Program-made: the position numbers and the translations under genes
Source: Patescibacteria group bacterium
Lineage (GTDB): Bacteria > Patescibacteriota > Microgenomatia > UBA1400 > PJMF01
Reading direction: 5' to 3'
DNA: 56,483 nt
Assembly (NCBI GenBank): GCA_023382875.1
Contig: JAHDXH010000005.1
Span: forward strand, 1 to 56,483
Notes under the pieces: generated by a model
Database searches by the model: none
What the model was told of the DNA's origin: nothing
The model's input: only the letters and a program-made list of their open reading frames with translations
In this document: piece after piece, positions 49,014-56,483 of the stretch
Numbering within the stretch: position 1 is the stretch's first letter
Layout: each line of letters opens with the position of its first letter

Positions 49014-49105
49014 AATCAAAAAATATTTAGTCTTTTGAGATTGATCTACGATGAAGGATTGAGTCTGAATCAATCGAAAAAGAGAAAATATTTTATTGTT
49101 TGATT
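49014..49105 (+). repeat. dispersed structured hairpin element, copy 3
   Basis: Outer stem AATCAAA/TTTGATT and AAATATTT/AAATATTT (15 bp with a bulge of about 5 nt in the 3' arm), a CTTTT/AAAAG segment, inner stem GATTGAT/ATCAATC (49039-49045 with 49069-49075) and a 23-nt loop containing GATGAAGGATTGAGTC. It sits in the convergent gap between two genes, and its 3' arm forms the last codons and stop of prmC. Confidence 0.85.
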
Positions 49106-49866
49106 TTACTCAACTTTATAAAACGATTTTGCCCGAATTCATCTCTAAAAAGCTCCATTTGCCAATCTTTTCTATATTGACTGAAGTCTAAAAGAGAGTG
49201 AGTGTGATCGATTTCCAAAAATACATCGCCATCATCGGCAAGGTATTCACTAACCTGATCGAGCAAACGATAAATCAAACTTAACCCCTCTGGACCACCC
49301 TTAAGGGCCAAATGCGGCTCAAAGTCTTTGACACTGGAGTCCAAATGATCAACACGTTCACTAGGAATATAGGGGAGATTGGCAACAATCACATCGAATT
49401 TCTCTTTAGGATAATCATTGAGTAAATCAGAGGTGAGAAAATGAAACTTAGACAAATCTTCCTCCCCAAGCAAGTTTTCACCATTTTGTCGAGCGACTTC
49501 CACCGCTTCCTTTGAATAATCCGACAAATAAAACTCAAAATCTGGTTTTAGCTTGGTCAAAACAAAGCCAAGACTCAAGCCAATTGCACCAGAACCGCAG
49601 CCAACATCAGCCAATTTAAGATTTGATTTGGATAATTTTTTTTCTCTAATTGTTGTCAAAACCAAATCGACCAACTCTTCTGTTTCTACTCGAGGAATTA
49701 AGACATTTTCATTAACGACAAAAACATGACCAAAAAACTCCGCTTTACCGGTCACGTACTCGACAGGTTGTTCACCAATTTCACTCCATTTATCTTGTGG
49801 GTATGAAAAACGTGCCAAGTGAGTTTGTTCGCGTGGTGAGAGTCGACGGCTGGGGTTTTTTGTCAT
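49093..49866 (-). CDS. prmC: peptide chain release factor N5-glutamine methyltransferase
   Basis: Methylates the GGQ glutamine of RF1/RF2 with SAM. The 257-residue protein shows PVEYVTGKAEFFGHVFVV, IPRVETEELVDLVL, the SAM motif LADVGCGSGAIGLSLGF and the catalytic VANLPYIPSERVDHLD. The usual NPPY reads NLPY. The HemK-type N-terminal helical domain is short. The last four codons overlap the 3' arm of repeat element copy 3. The gene is downstream of, and same strand as, tRNA-Val(GAC). Confidence 0.9.
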   Translation of the reverse strand: MTKNPSRRLSPREQTHLARFSYPQDKWSEIGEQPVEYVTGKAEFFGHVFVVNENVLIPRVETEELVDLVLTTIREKKLSKSNLKLADVGCGSGAIGLSLGFVLTKLKPDFEFYLSDYSKEAVEVARQNGENLLGEEDLSKFHFLTSDLLNDYPKEKFDVIVANLPYIPSERVDHLDSSVKDFEPHLALKGGPEGLSLIYRLLDQVSEYLADDGDVFLEIDHTHSLLDFSQYRKDWQMELFRDEFGQNRFIKLSKIKQ

Positions 49867-49888
49867 AAAATCCGTGAAGAACGGAATG

Positions 49889-49965
49889 TGGTGAACCTAA
49901 GAGGACTCGAACCTCTGACCTCTTCAATGTCAATGAAGCGCTCTAACCAACTGAGCTATAGGTTC
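49889..49965 (-). tRNA. tRNA-Val (anticodon GAC)
   Basis: Minus strand: acceptor GAACCTA/TAGGTTC, D arm GCTCAGTTGGTTAGAGC, anticodon stem CTTCA/TGAAG around TTGACAT giving GAC, T arm GAGGTTCGAGTCCTC. CCA is encoded at 49889-49891. Confidence 0.95.
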
Positions 49966-50076
49966 ATGAACAGAAAGCTATTATACTAGGTCAAACTCCT
50001 AAATACAAACTTCAATTTACCTGATATAATAGTCCTTCGTTATTAAAGTATAAATTAGAAAAATAATAACAACTTT

Positions 50077-50628
50077 GTGATAAATAAAAACAACTTTAGA
50101 CATGGACAACCTAAAAAAGAATTCGTCGTAGCGAACCACAATATTCGCTTCCCCGAAGTCAGAGTTTTGTCCGAGTTTGGTGAAATGATCGGAGTAATGT
50201 CCTCAGCAGAAGCCTTGGACAAAGCCCACCAAGCAGAAAAAGACTTAGTTTTAGTCACAGAAACAGCTAAACCACCGATCGTTAAGATCATTGATTTAGC
50301 CAAGTACAAATACCAACTGCAACAAAAAAAAGCAGAAGGTCGTAAAAAAGCAAAGACACAGGATATCAAAGAAGTTCGCTTGACCCCATTCATGGGCGAA
50401 GGAGACTTTGTCGCCAGATTGAATAAGGTTATTCAATTTTTAGAAAAAGGTGATAAAGTAAGACTTTCTTTGCAATTCAAGGGAAGAGCCATTACCAAAA
50501 AAGAATTTGGTTTTGATCTCTTCACTAGAGTCTTTGACGCAACAACAGAAATCGCTACTACCGAAATTGCCCCCAAAATGATGGGCAACAAACTAGTTGC
50601 ACAATTAATGCCGGTTAAGAAAAAATAA
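50077..50628 (+). CDS. infC: translation initiation factor IF-3
   Basis: Binds 30S subunits and checks initiator tRNA and start codon (183 aa). It has the N-terminal domain (VANHNIRFPEVRVLSEFGEM, usually xNxxIRAxxVRLI), a Lys-rich linker and the C-terminal domain (KTQDIKEVRLTPFMGEGDF, VRLSLQFKGRAITKKEFGF). No ATG lies near the expected start; the frame begins with GTG 50077 without a Shine-Dalgarno sequence. IF-3 genes often use rare start codons for autoregulation, and this may be such a case. First gene of infC-rpmI-rplT; TATAAT at 50025-50030. Confidence 0.92.
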   Translation: MINKNNFRHGQPKKEFVVANHNIRFPEVRVLSEFGEMIGVMSSAEALDKAHQAEKDLVLVTETAKPPIVKIIDLAKYKYQLQQKKAEGRKKAKTQDIKEVRLTPFMGEGDFVARLNKVIQFLEKGDKVRLSLQFKGRAITKKEFGFDLFTRVFDATTEIATTEIAPKMMGNKLVAQLMPVKKK

Positions 50629-50644
50629 ATAATCTTGGAGTAAT

Positions 50645-50848
50645 ATGCAAAAGTACAAGCAAAAAACCAGAAAAGGTGCTGCTAAAAGATTCAAAATTAC
50701 CGCTACTGGTAAAGTTTTGAGAAGAACTCAAAACATGAGACATTTGCGCAGTAACAAAAGTAAAAAAGCTAAGCGCGCTTACCGAGTGCCAATCGAAGTC
50801 ACCGGCAAATGGGCTAAAAAAATCAAACACATGCTTGGTTTGAGATAA
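50645..50848 (+). CDS. rpmI: ribosomal protein bL35
   Basis: 67 residues, very basic. The family core KTRKGAAKRFKITATGKVLR and AKKIKHMLGLR at the C-terminus are intact. Preceded by a GGAG ribosome-binding site. Second gene of the classical infC-rpmI-rplT cluster. Confidence 0.95.
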   Translation: MQKYKQKTRKGAAKRFKITATGKVLRRTQNMRHLRSNKSKKAKRAYRVPIEVTGKWAKKIKHMLGLR

Positions 50849-50868
50849 ACTGAAGAAAGAAATAAATT

Positions 50869-51222
50869 ATGCCAAGAGTTAAAGCTGGCACAACCAGACA
50901 CAACCGCCACAAAAAAGTCCTCAAACTAACCAAAGGTTTCAGAGGCACTAACAACAGATTATTCAAAAGAGCTCAAGAAGCTTTGCTTCACGCTGGCCAA
51001 TACGCTTATGTTGGTCGCAGACTTCGCAAAAGAGACTTCAGAGCCCTTTGGATTACCAGAATTACTGCTGGATTAGCTATGGCTGAAGCCAAAGTTAGCT
51101 ACTCTAGATTCATCAAAGCCCTCAAGGACAGTAAAGTTGAATTAAACCGCAAGATGTTATCAGAACTTGCTGTTTTTGACTTTAGTGCCTTTAAAAAACT
51201 TGTTGAAAAAGTGCAGGGTTAA
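50869..51222 (+). CDS. rplT: ribosomal protein bL20
   Basis: 117 residues, typical length. MPRVKAGTTRHNRHKKVLKL, then AYVGRRLRKRDFRALWITRI and SRFIKALKDSKVELNRKMLS, match the family throughout. bL20 represses its own operon in other bacteria by binding the leader; no such structure is obvious here. An intrinsic terminator follows 26 nt after the stop. Confidence 0.96.
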   Translation: MPRVKAGTTRHNRHKKVLKLTKGFRGTNNRLFKRAQEALLHAGQYAYVGRRLRKRDFRALWITRITAGLAMAEAKVSYSRFIKALKDSKVELNRKMLSELAVFDFSAFKKLVEKVQG

Positions 51223-51248
51223 TCTGAAGTAAAAATTAAGAAAAATCT

Positions 51249-51275
51249 AAGCCCCGCACTCAAGCGGGGCTTTTT
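51249..51275 (+). terminator. intrinsic terminator of infC-rpmI-rplT
   Basis: 9-bp stem AAGCCCCGC/GCGGGGCTT (51249-51257 with 51264-51272) followed by T to 51275. Confidence 0.92.
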
Positions 51276-51297
51276 AGATGCTGTTACAATAATGCCT

Positions 51298-52380
51298 ATG
51301 ACTATCGATGAACTAAAACAAAAAATTGAAGCTTTAACTAATGAACTTCAATCACAAAAAGCTTTGACTGAAACTGTCAAAAATCAATATTTAGGAAAAA
51401 AAGGTCATTTTAATATTTTGGCCAAAGTCATTGCTCAAATCGATAATCAAGATAAAAAAGTCGCTGGACAACTGCTCAATGAGTTAAAACTCAAACTCGA
51501 AAATCACTTTTCAAATACAACTTCAAAGAAACAAACCAAACAAATTGACTTCACTTTGCCAGGGCTCCCACAAGACGTTGGCCATTTACACCCCATTTCG
51601 CAGGCCATGGAAGAAATTACCAACATTTTCGAAAAAGTCGGTTTTACTCGCGTTCGCTATCCAGAAGTAGACTGGGATTGGTATGTTTTCGAAAGTCTTA
51701 ATATGCCACCAAGCCATCCTGCGCGCGATGAATGGGAAACTTTCTTTGTCGATGCTCCAGAGCCAGCTCATGATTTGACTTATGATGCCAAAGAACCACG
51801 CAAACGCCACCCCAGCTTAGTTGGCGGCAAAATGGTTTTGACCACTCACACCTCCAATGGCCAAGTGCGGGAAATGGAAAGACTTAAAAACCCTCCAATT
51901 CGCATGATCAACATTGCCAAATGTTATCGTCGCCAACAAGATGCCACTCACACTCAAATGTTCCACCAGTTCGAAGGCTTAGTGGTTGATAAAGGTATTA
52001 ACATTCAACACCTCAAAGGCACTTTAGATTATTTTGCTGAACAATTTTACGGTCCTGGCACCAAGTCCAGAATCAGACCATTCCATTTCCAATTCACTGA
52101 ACCAAGTTTTGAAGTTGATTTTAGTTGCCACATTTGCGGAGGCACTGGCAAGAAAAATGGAGAAAAATGCAAGTTCTGTAAATCTGGCTGGCATGAAGTG
52201 GGTGGAGCGGGTATGGTTCACCCCAACGTATTGAAGGCTGGTGGCATTGATCCAGAAATTTATACTGGCTTTGCTTTTGGTTGGGGAGTGGAAAGAACTT
52301 ACACTCTCAAAGAAGGTCTAAACATCGACGATATTCGCTTGCTTTACAGTGGCGATTTAAGATTTTTACGTCAATTTTAA
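51298..52380 (+). CDS. pheS: phenylalanyl-tRNA synthetase alpha subunit
   Basis: Catalytic subunit of PheRS (360 aa from ATG 51298). It shows an N-terminal coiled coil, then HPISQAMEEITNIFEKVGF (motif 1 region), THTSNGQVREM, NIAKCYRRQQDATHTQMFHQ (motif 2), and GFAFGWGVERTYTLK (motif 3). Near residue 275 a four-Cys ribbon (SCHICGGTGKKNGEKCKFCK) is inserted before the conserved GGAGMVHPNVL, probably a zinc site as in some other bacterial PheS. I prefer ATG 51298 over 51292 because TACAAT (51285-51290) leaves 7 nt before it. Confidence 0.94.
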   Translation: MTIDELKQKIEALTNELQSQKALTETVKNQYLGKKGHFNILAKVIAQIDNQDKKVAGQLLNELKLKLENHFSNTTSKKQTKQIDFTLPGLPQDVGHLHPISQAMEEITNIFEKVGFTRVRYPEVDWDWYVFESLNMPPSHPARDEWETFFVDAPEPAHDLTYDAKEPRKRHPSLVGGKMVLTTHTSNGQVREMERLKNPPIRMINIAKCYRRQQDATHTQMFHQFEGLVVDKGINIQHLKGTLDYFAEQFYGPGTKSRIRPFHFQFTEPSFEVDFSCHICGGTGKKNGEKCKFCKSGWHEVGGAGMVHPNVLKAGGIDPEIYTGFAFGWGVERTYTLKEGLNIDDIRLLYSGDLRFLRQF

Positions 52381-52411
52381 TTTTTTATTTATTTATGAAC
52401 CTAATAAAACT

Positions 52412-54358
52412 ATGAACATCTTAATCCCACACCCTTGGCTACTTGAACATTTAGACACCAAAACTCAACCAGAAAAAATTCGCGAATTGGTTTCATTGTG
52501 CGGACCATCTATCGAAAGAATTTATGAACGAGAAGGGGAGAATGTCTATGACATTGAGGTCACCACCAATCGTGTAGATTCCATGTCTATTCGTGGCATC
52601 GCCAGAGAAGTCGCTGTTATCTTAGATCAATTTGGCGAACAAGCTAAGTTAAAAAAACTTACCTTGCCAAAAATTAGCCAAGACCAAGACGTCAATCTGC
52701 CATTACCAAAAATTACCAATGATCAGACTTTGTGCAAAAGAATCACTTGCGTGGTTTTGGATCAAGTTAAACGCACACCAACTCCCGACTGGATGGCTAA
52801 AAGACTTGTTCAGACAGACATGAATGTTCATGACAGCGTGATTGATATTACCAACTACATCACCCACGAATTAGGACATCCCTGTCACGCTTTTGACTAC
52901 GACAAACTAATGAAAACTGGCGGCGAAATCATCGTCACTACTGCCAAAAAAGGTGAGCATTTTGCCACTTTGGACGGCAATGAATTCAAAACTGTGGGCG
53001 GAGAAGTAGTTTTCAAAAACGGCCAAGGCGAAATTATTGATTTACCTTCAATTAAAGGCACCGCCAATACCTCCATTGATGAATCTACTACTCGAGTTCT
53101 ATTACTTTTAGAATCCATCGTCGCCCAAAAAGTGCGCTTTGCTTCCATGAGTCATGCCATTCGCACCACCGCTGCTCAACTAATGGAAAAAAATGTTGAT
53201 CCAAACTTAATCATGCCAACCCTAGAACTTGGTGTAAAACTTTACCAAGAATTATGCCAAGCCAAAGTGGCCAGTGCTGTTTACGATGATTTTCCCAATC
53301 AAAATCCTACTCAACCTATCGCTACCAAATTAGAGACCATCAACAATTATCTGGGAGTTTCTTTAGAAGAAGATGTGATTGTGACAATTTTGGAAAAATT
53401 AGGCTGTGAAGTTTTGAGAAAAGACAAAGATAAAGTTATTGTGGTCACTCCACCAACATTCCGACCAGACCTAGAAATTGCCGCCGACATTGTCGAAGAA
53501 ATTGCCCGTATTTATGGTTACCACCGTTTGCCCAGCAAACTCATGGACACAGCTATTCCTTTGGATAAACCCAAACACACCAATTTCGAAGTCGAAAATC
53601 GAATCAAACACTTTTTGGTTGATCGCGGTTGGCAAGAAATTTATTCTTACTCATTAGTCAGTGAAGTTTTAGCTGGACAATCTGGTTATCCACTAGAAAA
53701 CCACCTCAAACTGCAAAACCCTTTGACTGAAGACAGGGTTTATTTGCGTCGCTCACTCATCCCATCACTGGTCGAAGTAATCGAGGGCAATCCTTTGGAA
53801 AAACAATTGGCTGTTTTTGAATTGGCCAATGTATATCATCCTGATGCTAAACAAAAACTTCCTACTGAAGAACTCCATTTAACCTTAGTAACTTTGAGAA
53901 ATTACCGGGAGGCAAGGGGAGTGGTAGAAGCTTTACTTAGACAATTTTTCATTGAAAACTTAGAAATTGATGAGACGGGTCAAATCTTAATTGAAGAAAG
54001 TAAAATTGGTGAAGTCAGACAAGAGAGTAACCTGATTGCTATCGACATTGTCATTGCCAAACTTTTACCTTTGATCAAAAAGCACCCAACTTATGAGCCA
54101 ATCACCAAAACCAGTTTCATTGCTGAAGATATTACTTTAACTTTGCTTGAATCAGTAGCGGTGGGCAAAGTCATTAAAACCATCAAAAACCAATCTCCAC
54201 TAATTGAAAAAGTTGAATTAATTGATCAATACCAACAAAACTACACATTTGCCATCAAATACCATGACCCAAGTAAGAATTTGAGCAACACTGACATCGA
54301 GCCCGTGCGCGAAAAGATTCTTACTAGCGTAGCTAACATGGTGGTAAAGAATGTTTAA
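52412..54358 (+). CDS. pheT: phenylalanyl-tRNA synthetase beta subunit, short form
   Basis: 648 residues against about 790-800 in E. coli. The B1 domain runs directly from LVSLCGPSIERIYEREG into YDIEVTTNRVDSMSIRGIAR, so the OB-fold (EMAP-like) tRNA-binding domain normally inserted between them is absent. The editing B3/B4 region (HELGHPCHAFDYDKL, SIKGTANTSIDESTTRVLLL), B5, the inactive synthetase core and a C-terminal ferredoxin-like anticodon-binding domain are present. Overlaps the following membrane protein gene by 8 nt. Confidence 0.93.
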   Translation: MNILIPHPWLLEHLDTKTQPEKIRELVSLCGPSIERIYEREGENVYDIEVTTNRVDSMSIRGIAREVAVILDQFGEQAKLKKLTLPKISQDQDVNLPLPKITNDQTLCKRITCVVLDQVKRTPTPDWMAKRLVQTDMNVHDSVIDITNYITHELGHPCHAFDYDKLMKTGGEIIVTTAKKGEHFATLDGNEFKTVGGEVVFKNGQGEIIDLPSIKGTANTSIDESTTRVLLLLESIVAQKVRFASMSHAIRTTAAQLMEKNVDPNLIMPTLELGVKLYQELCQAKVASAVYDDFPNQNPTQPIATKLETINNYLGVSLEEDVIVTILEKLGCEVLRKDKDKVIVVTPPTFRPDLEIAADIVEEIARIYGYHRLPSKLMDTAIPLDKPKHTNFEVENRIKHFLVDRGWQEIYSYSLVSEVLAGQSGYPLENHLKLQNPLTEDRVYLRRSLIPSLVEVIEGNPLEKQLAVFELANVYHPDAKQKLPTEELHLTLVTLRNYREARGVVEALLRQFFIENLEIDETGQILIEESKIGEVRQESNLIAIDIVIAKLLPLIKKHPTYEPITKTSFIAEDITLTLLESVAVGKVIKTIKNQSPLIEKVELIDQYQQNYTFAIKYHDPSKNLSNTDIEPVREKILTSVANMVVKNV

Positions 54359-55601
54359 TCAAAAAACCAAAAGTTTAATTAATCATCTGTTAATCTCTGC
54401 CTTAATTTTTGCTATTCCGAGCAACCTATTTTTAGTGCTCACAGAAAAAACCGCCTATGTTCATGGACTAAGAATTGATTACCTATTGCCCAAATTTTAC
54501 TTGAGTGACATTATTTTTTTGTTGTTAACTTCCTGGGTCTTTTTTAGCAAGCAAATAAAATTTCCCAAATTTGAGATTAAAAATAATCTATTTTTAATTA
54601 CAGCCACTGGAGCCTTTTTACTTTTTCAGCTCATAACCAAACAACCGATTGTCGTTGGTTGGCAAATTATTAAAATCATTGAAATAGTCTGGTTGATTTT
54701 TTTACTCAAATCGCTTTGGCCAAAATTAAAACCTTCACTAATTTTAATTAGCACTAATGTAGTTTTAATTTTTCAATCCACAATTGGTTTATTGCAATTT
54801 TTCAATCAAAAATCTGTCGCAGGGTATTGGTTACTAGGAGAACCCAATTTAGCTCGACCAATTGACCTAGCCAAACAAATAATCTTTGGCCAAAACTTAA
54901 TTTTGCCTTACGGCACGACTGCTCATCCAAATGTTTTGGCTGGATTTATTGCTGCCATTTTGATTTTAAATATTTTGTTATTTAAGAAAATCAAACCAAA
55001 TAAATTAGCAATTTTTTCCTTAGGTTTTTCCAGTTTCTTAGGTATAGCTGCTCTGCTTTTAACAGGCTCTTGGTCTGCCGGACTATCACTGATTATCGCC
55101 TTAATATTAATCAAGCTAAAGCCAACAAGTAAAAATTTAATAGTAATGATGATTGCGATTTGGGTTGTTTCGACCATCATCATCAGTAAAGCCAATATTT
55201 TTCTTAATACTACCAATCCTTCCATCGTGCGGCGCCAGTATCTCAACCAATCTGCAATCATGATGTTAATAGATCATCCACTAGTTGGGGTTGGACTCAA
55301 TAATTTCACCACTCAGGTAGAAAAATATAGTCCAACTAGGGAAGTGGTTAGGTTCACCCAACCAGCACATAACACATTTCTCTTAATTTTAAGTGAGATA
55401 GGAATTCTAGGCGTAACTTTTGCTATTTTTTGGTTGAAAAAACTTAACAAGCCTTGGATTTGGTCTCTGACCATGACCTGTGCCACCATTTTGCCGATTT
55501 TGACCCTAGATCATTATCTTTATACTCTCCAAACAGGAAACTTGATTTTCGCCACTTTGCTACTAAGTTTTAAAAACTTCTTAGACCCACGCCAGAAATA
55601 A
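54351..55601 (+). CDS. O-antigen ligase/polymerase-like (Wzy-type) membrane protein
   Basis: A 416-residue polytopic membrane protein with ten or more helices. The O-antigen ligase signature is visible in the large external loop and after it: VGVGLNNFTTQVEKYSP and FTQPAHNTFLLILSEIGILG (the HN-x-x-L-x-x-x-x-E-x-G motif). Such proteins join or polymerise undecaprenyl-linked glycans, or glycosylate surface proteins such as pilins. It overlaps pheT by 8 nt and is convergent with (and overlaps by 32 nt) the pilin-like gene, which makes a pilin-glycosylation role conceivable but unproven. Confidence 0.75.
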   Translation: MFNQKTKSLINHLLISALIFAIPSNLFLVLTEKTAYVHGLRIDYLLPKFYLSDIIFLLLTSWVFFSKQIKFPKFEIKNNLFLITATGAFLLFQLITKQPIVVGWQIIKIIEIVWLIFLLKSLWPKLKPSLILISTNVVLIFQSTIGLLQFFNQKSVAGYWLLGEPNLARPIDLAKQIIFGQNLILPYGTTAHPNVLAGFIAAILILNILLFKKIKPNKLAIFSLGFSSFLGIAALLLTGSWSAGLSLIIALILIKLKPTSKNLIVMMIAIWVVSTIIISKANIFLNTTNPSIVRRQYLNQSAIMMLIDHPLVGVGLNNFTTQVEKYSPTREVVRFTQPAHNTFLLILSEIGILGVTFAIFWLKKLNKPWIWSLTMTCATILPILTLDHYLYTLQTGNLIFATLLLSFKNFLDPRQK

Positions 55602-56106
55602 ATTCTTGTTCTAGAATATCTCTTTGCACATCTAAAGTTGGAGTTCCTTTTCTTAAGGTAAACCTGATGTTTACATATTGAGTCAATTTGTCCTGGCTTT
55701 GAGTACAATCAAAATAGGGACCATTTGTAATATCGACATCTCCAGATGTTAAAAATTTAGTAGAGTTTGAAGCAATTTTTGCTTTGCTATCTGATGGATC
55801 AATTGTTTTATTTAACAAGGTTTCGCCGCTATCAATAGAAACAAAAGCAATTGAAGTCATATTTCTTTCGCAGACTTGATTATTGTCGTTAGCAACAAGC
55901 TGAACAGCATTTCTAAGCAAAAATTCCATTTGGGACATAACATACTCACCTTCATGCTTAATCAACTGCATTCTTGTTACCTTAGTATTGCCTAACAAGA
56001 AAGTCATGAATAATGACGAAGCAGATAGCATCAACATCACAGATAAACTAACTACGATTAAAAGTTCGATCAAAGTAAAACCAGATAGTTTAGAGTGTCT
56101 GTTCAT
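55570..56106 (-). CDS. type IV pilin-like protein (minor pilin, PilW/PulJ-like)
   Basis: 178 residues from ATG 56106 (MNRHSKLSGFTLIELLIVVS). It has a short basic leader, the prepilin peptidase site G|FTLIE and a hydrophobic N-terminal helix (LLIVVSLSVMLMLSASSLFM), followed by a Cys-containing globular domain (NNQVCERNM, GPYFDCTQSQ). A start at 56157 would add 17 residues before the leader, which is unlike the family. Its 3' end overlaps the convergent ligase-like gene by 32 nt. It belongs with the overlapping pilin-like gene at the right edge and probably with a type IV pilus operon outside the window. Confidence 0.85.
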   Translation of the reverse strand: MNRHSKLSGFTLIELLIVVSLSVMLMLSASSLFMTFLLGNTKVTRMQLIKHEGEYVMSQMEFLLRNAVQLVANDNNQVCERNMTSIAFVSIDSGETLLNKTIDPSDSKAKIASNSTKFLTSGDVDITNGPYFDCTQSQDKLTQYVNIRFTLRKGTPTLDVQRDILEQEFISGVGLRSF

Positions 56107-56483
56107 ATTTTTTAAATAATTGAATGAGGTTAGTGGAGCGGGGAACATTACCGTCAATCCAATTAACTACAATCTCGACTCTAATTTCTTCAGCTGAAAT
56201 AATGTTAACCAAAGCCTCTCTAACAAAAGATGTACCAGCAATTTTTTGATCATCATCACAAGCTCCAGTATTCATAGCTTTAAACTGCGCACTATCACTA
56301 GCCAAAGAATTAAGACAATATGTTCCTGAACTTAAAACATCATAATATTGACTCCAACCCAACAAAACTTTTTCTCTTCTAAAAACCTCCATTGCTTCTT
56401 GGGCGCGAGTGGATGCCAAAACTTTATATTTACTAACTGAACTATTTTTAACTGACAAAACCAAACTAGAAGCCACAGCGGTC
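56090..56483 (-). CDS. type IV pilin-like protein, PilV-like, C-terminal part (runs off right edge)
   Basis: The frame is open to the window edge (first visible residues TAVASSLVLSVKNSSVSKY), so the true start with the prepilin leader lies beyond it; an internal GTG at 56476 is not a credible start. The visible hydrophobic stretch followed by KVLASTRAQEAMEVFRREKV fits the N-terminal helix of PilV/PulI-type minor pilins. A disulfide-like Cys pair (GTYCLNSL, TGACDDDQ) lies in the globular part. It overlaps the next pilin-like gene by 17 nt, so they are coupled. Confidence 0.7.
   Translation of the reverse strand, partial: TAVASSLVLSVKNSSVSKYKVLASTRAQEAMEVFRREKVLLGWSQYYDVLSSGTYCLNSLASDSAQFKAMNTGACDDDQKIAGTSFVREALVNIISAEEIRVEIVVNWIDGNVPRSTNLIQLFKKYEQTL

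Overview
The window looks like a chromosomal segment of a Patescibacteria/CPR bacterium, possibly of the Microgenomates group. The pointers are AT-rich, densely packed genes, a shortened PheT without its OB-fold domain, a trigger factor without an FKBP domain, a single-domain riboflavin kinase, an F-ATPase operon without atpH, type IV pilin-like genes, and many promoters whose -10 box sits directly in front of the start codon. The genetic code is standard, since TGA is used as a stop. There is no phage, IS element or CRISPR array. The content is housekeeping plus a few unusual surface proteins.

Layout. 0-8 kb: tRNAs (Val, Leu, Phe, Gly, Arg, Lys), L-lactate dehydrogenase, a DNA glycosylase, a cytidylate-kinase-like protein, an RmlC-like epimerase, methionine aminopeptidase, a secreted dockerin-bearing protein and a flavodoxin. 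8-16 kb: an SDR oxidoreductase, an alpha/beta-hydrolase-like protein, an RRM protein with a long structured leader, riboflavin kinase, an EamA transporter and SecA. 17-22 kb: pyrE-pyrF-(Cys-cluster)-prs, then proS under a T-box. 22-28 kb: DHH-like phosphoesterase and HIT protein, a LysRS-HD fusion, GreA, and GlmS behind a glmS-ribozyme-like leader. 28-35 kb: F-ATPase operon atpB-E-F-A-G-D-C, in which the C-terminal domain of subunit delta is fused to the N-terminus of alpha. 36-39 kb: RNase P RNA, an AI-2E/PerM-type permease and MiaA. 39-46 kb: two large paralogous membrane-anchored Cys-repeat proteins ending in different HExxH domains, one of them frameshifted. 46-56 kb: CorA, tRNA-Cys, trigger factor, PrmC, infC-rpmI-rplT, pheS-pheT, an O-antigen-ligase-like protein and minor pilins.

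The most notable observations are: (1) a dispersed intergenic hairpin family, three copies at about 3.4, 22.3 and 49.0 kb, in which a conserved loop of exactly 23 nt is closed by stems whose sequence changes while pairing is kept; (2) a divergent glmS self-cleaving ribozyme and a compact proS T-box in a lineage where such elements are not commonly reported; (3) a deltaC-alpha ATP synthase fusion and a LysRS-HD hydrolase fusion; (4) widespread leaderless gene starts; (5) the twin stalk metalloprotease-like proteins with a shared N-terminal module.

All family assignments come from reading motifs by eye. No database or folding program was run.
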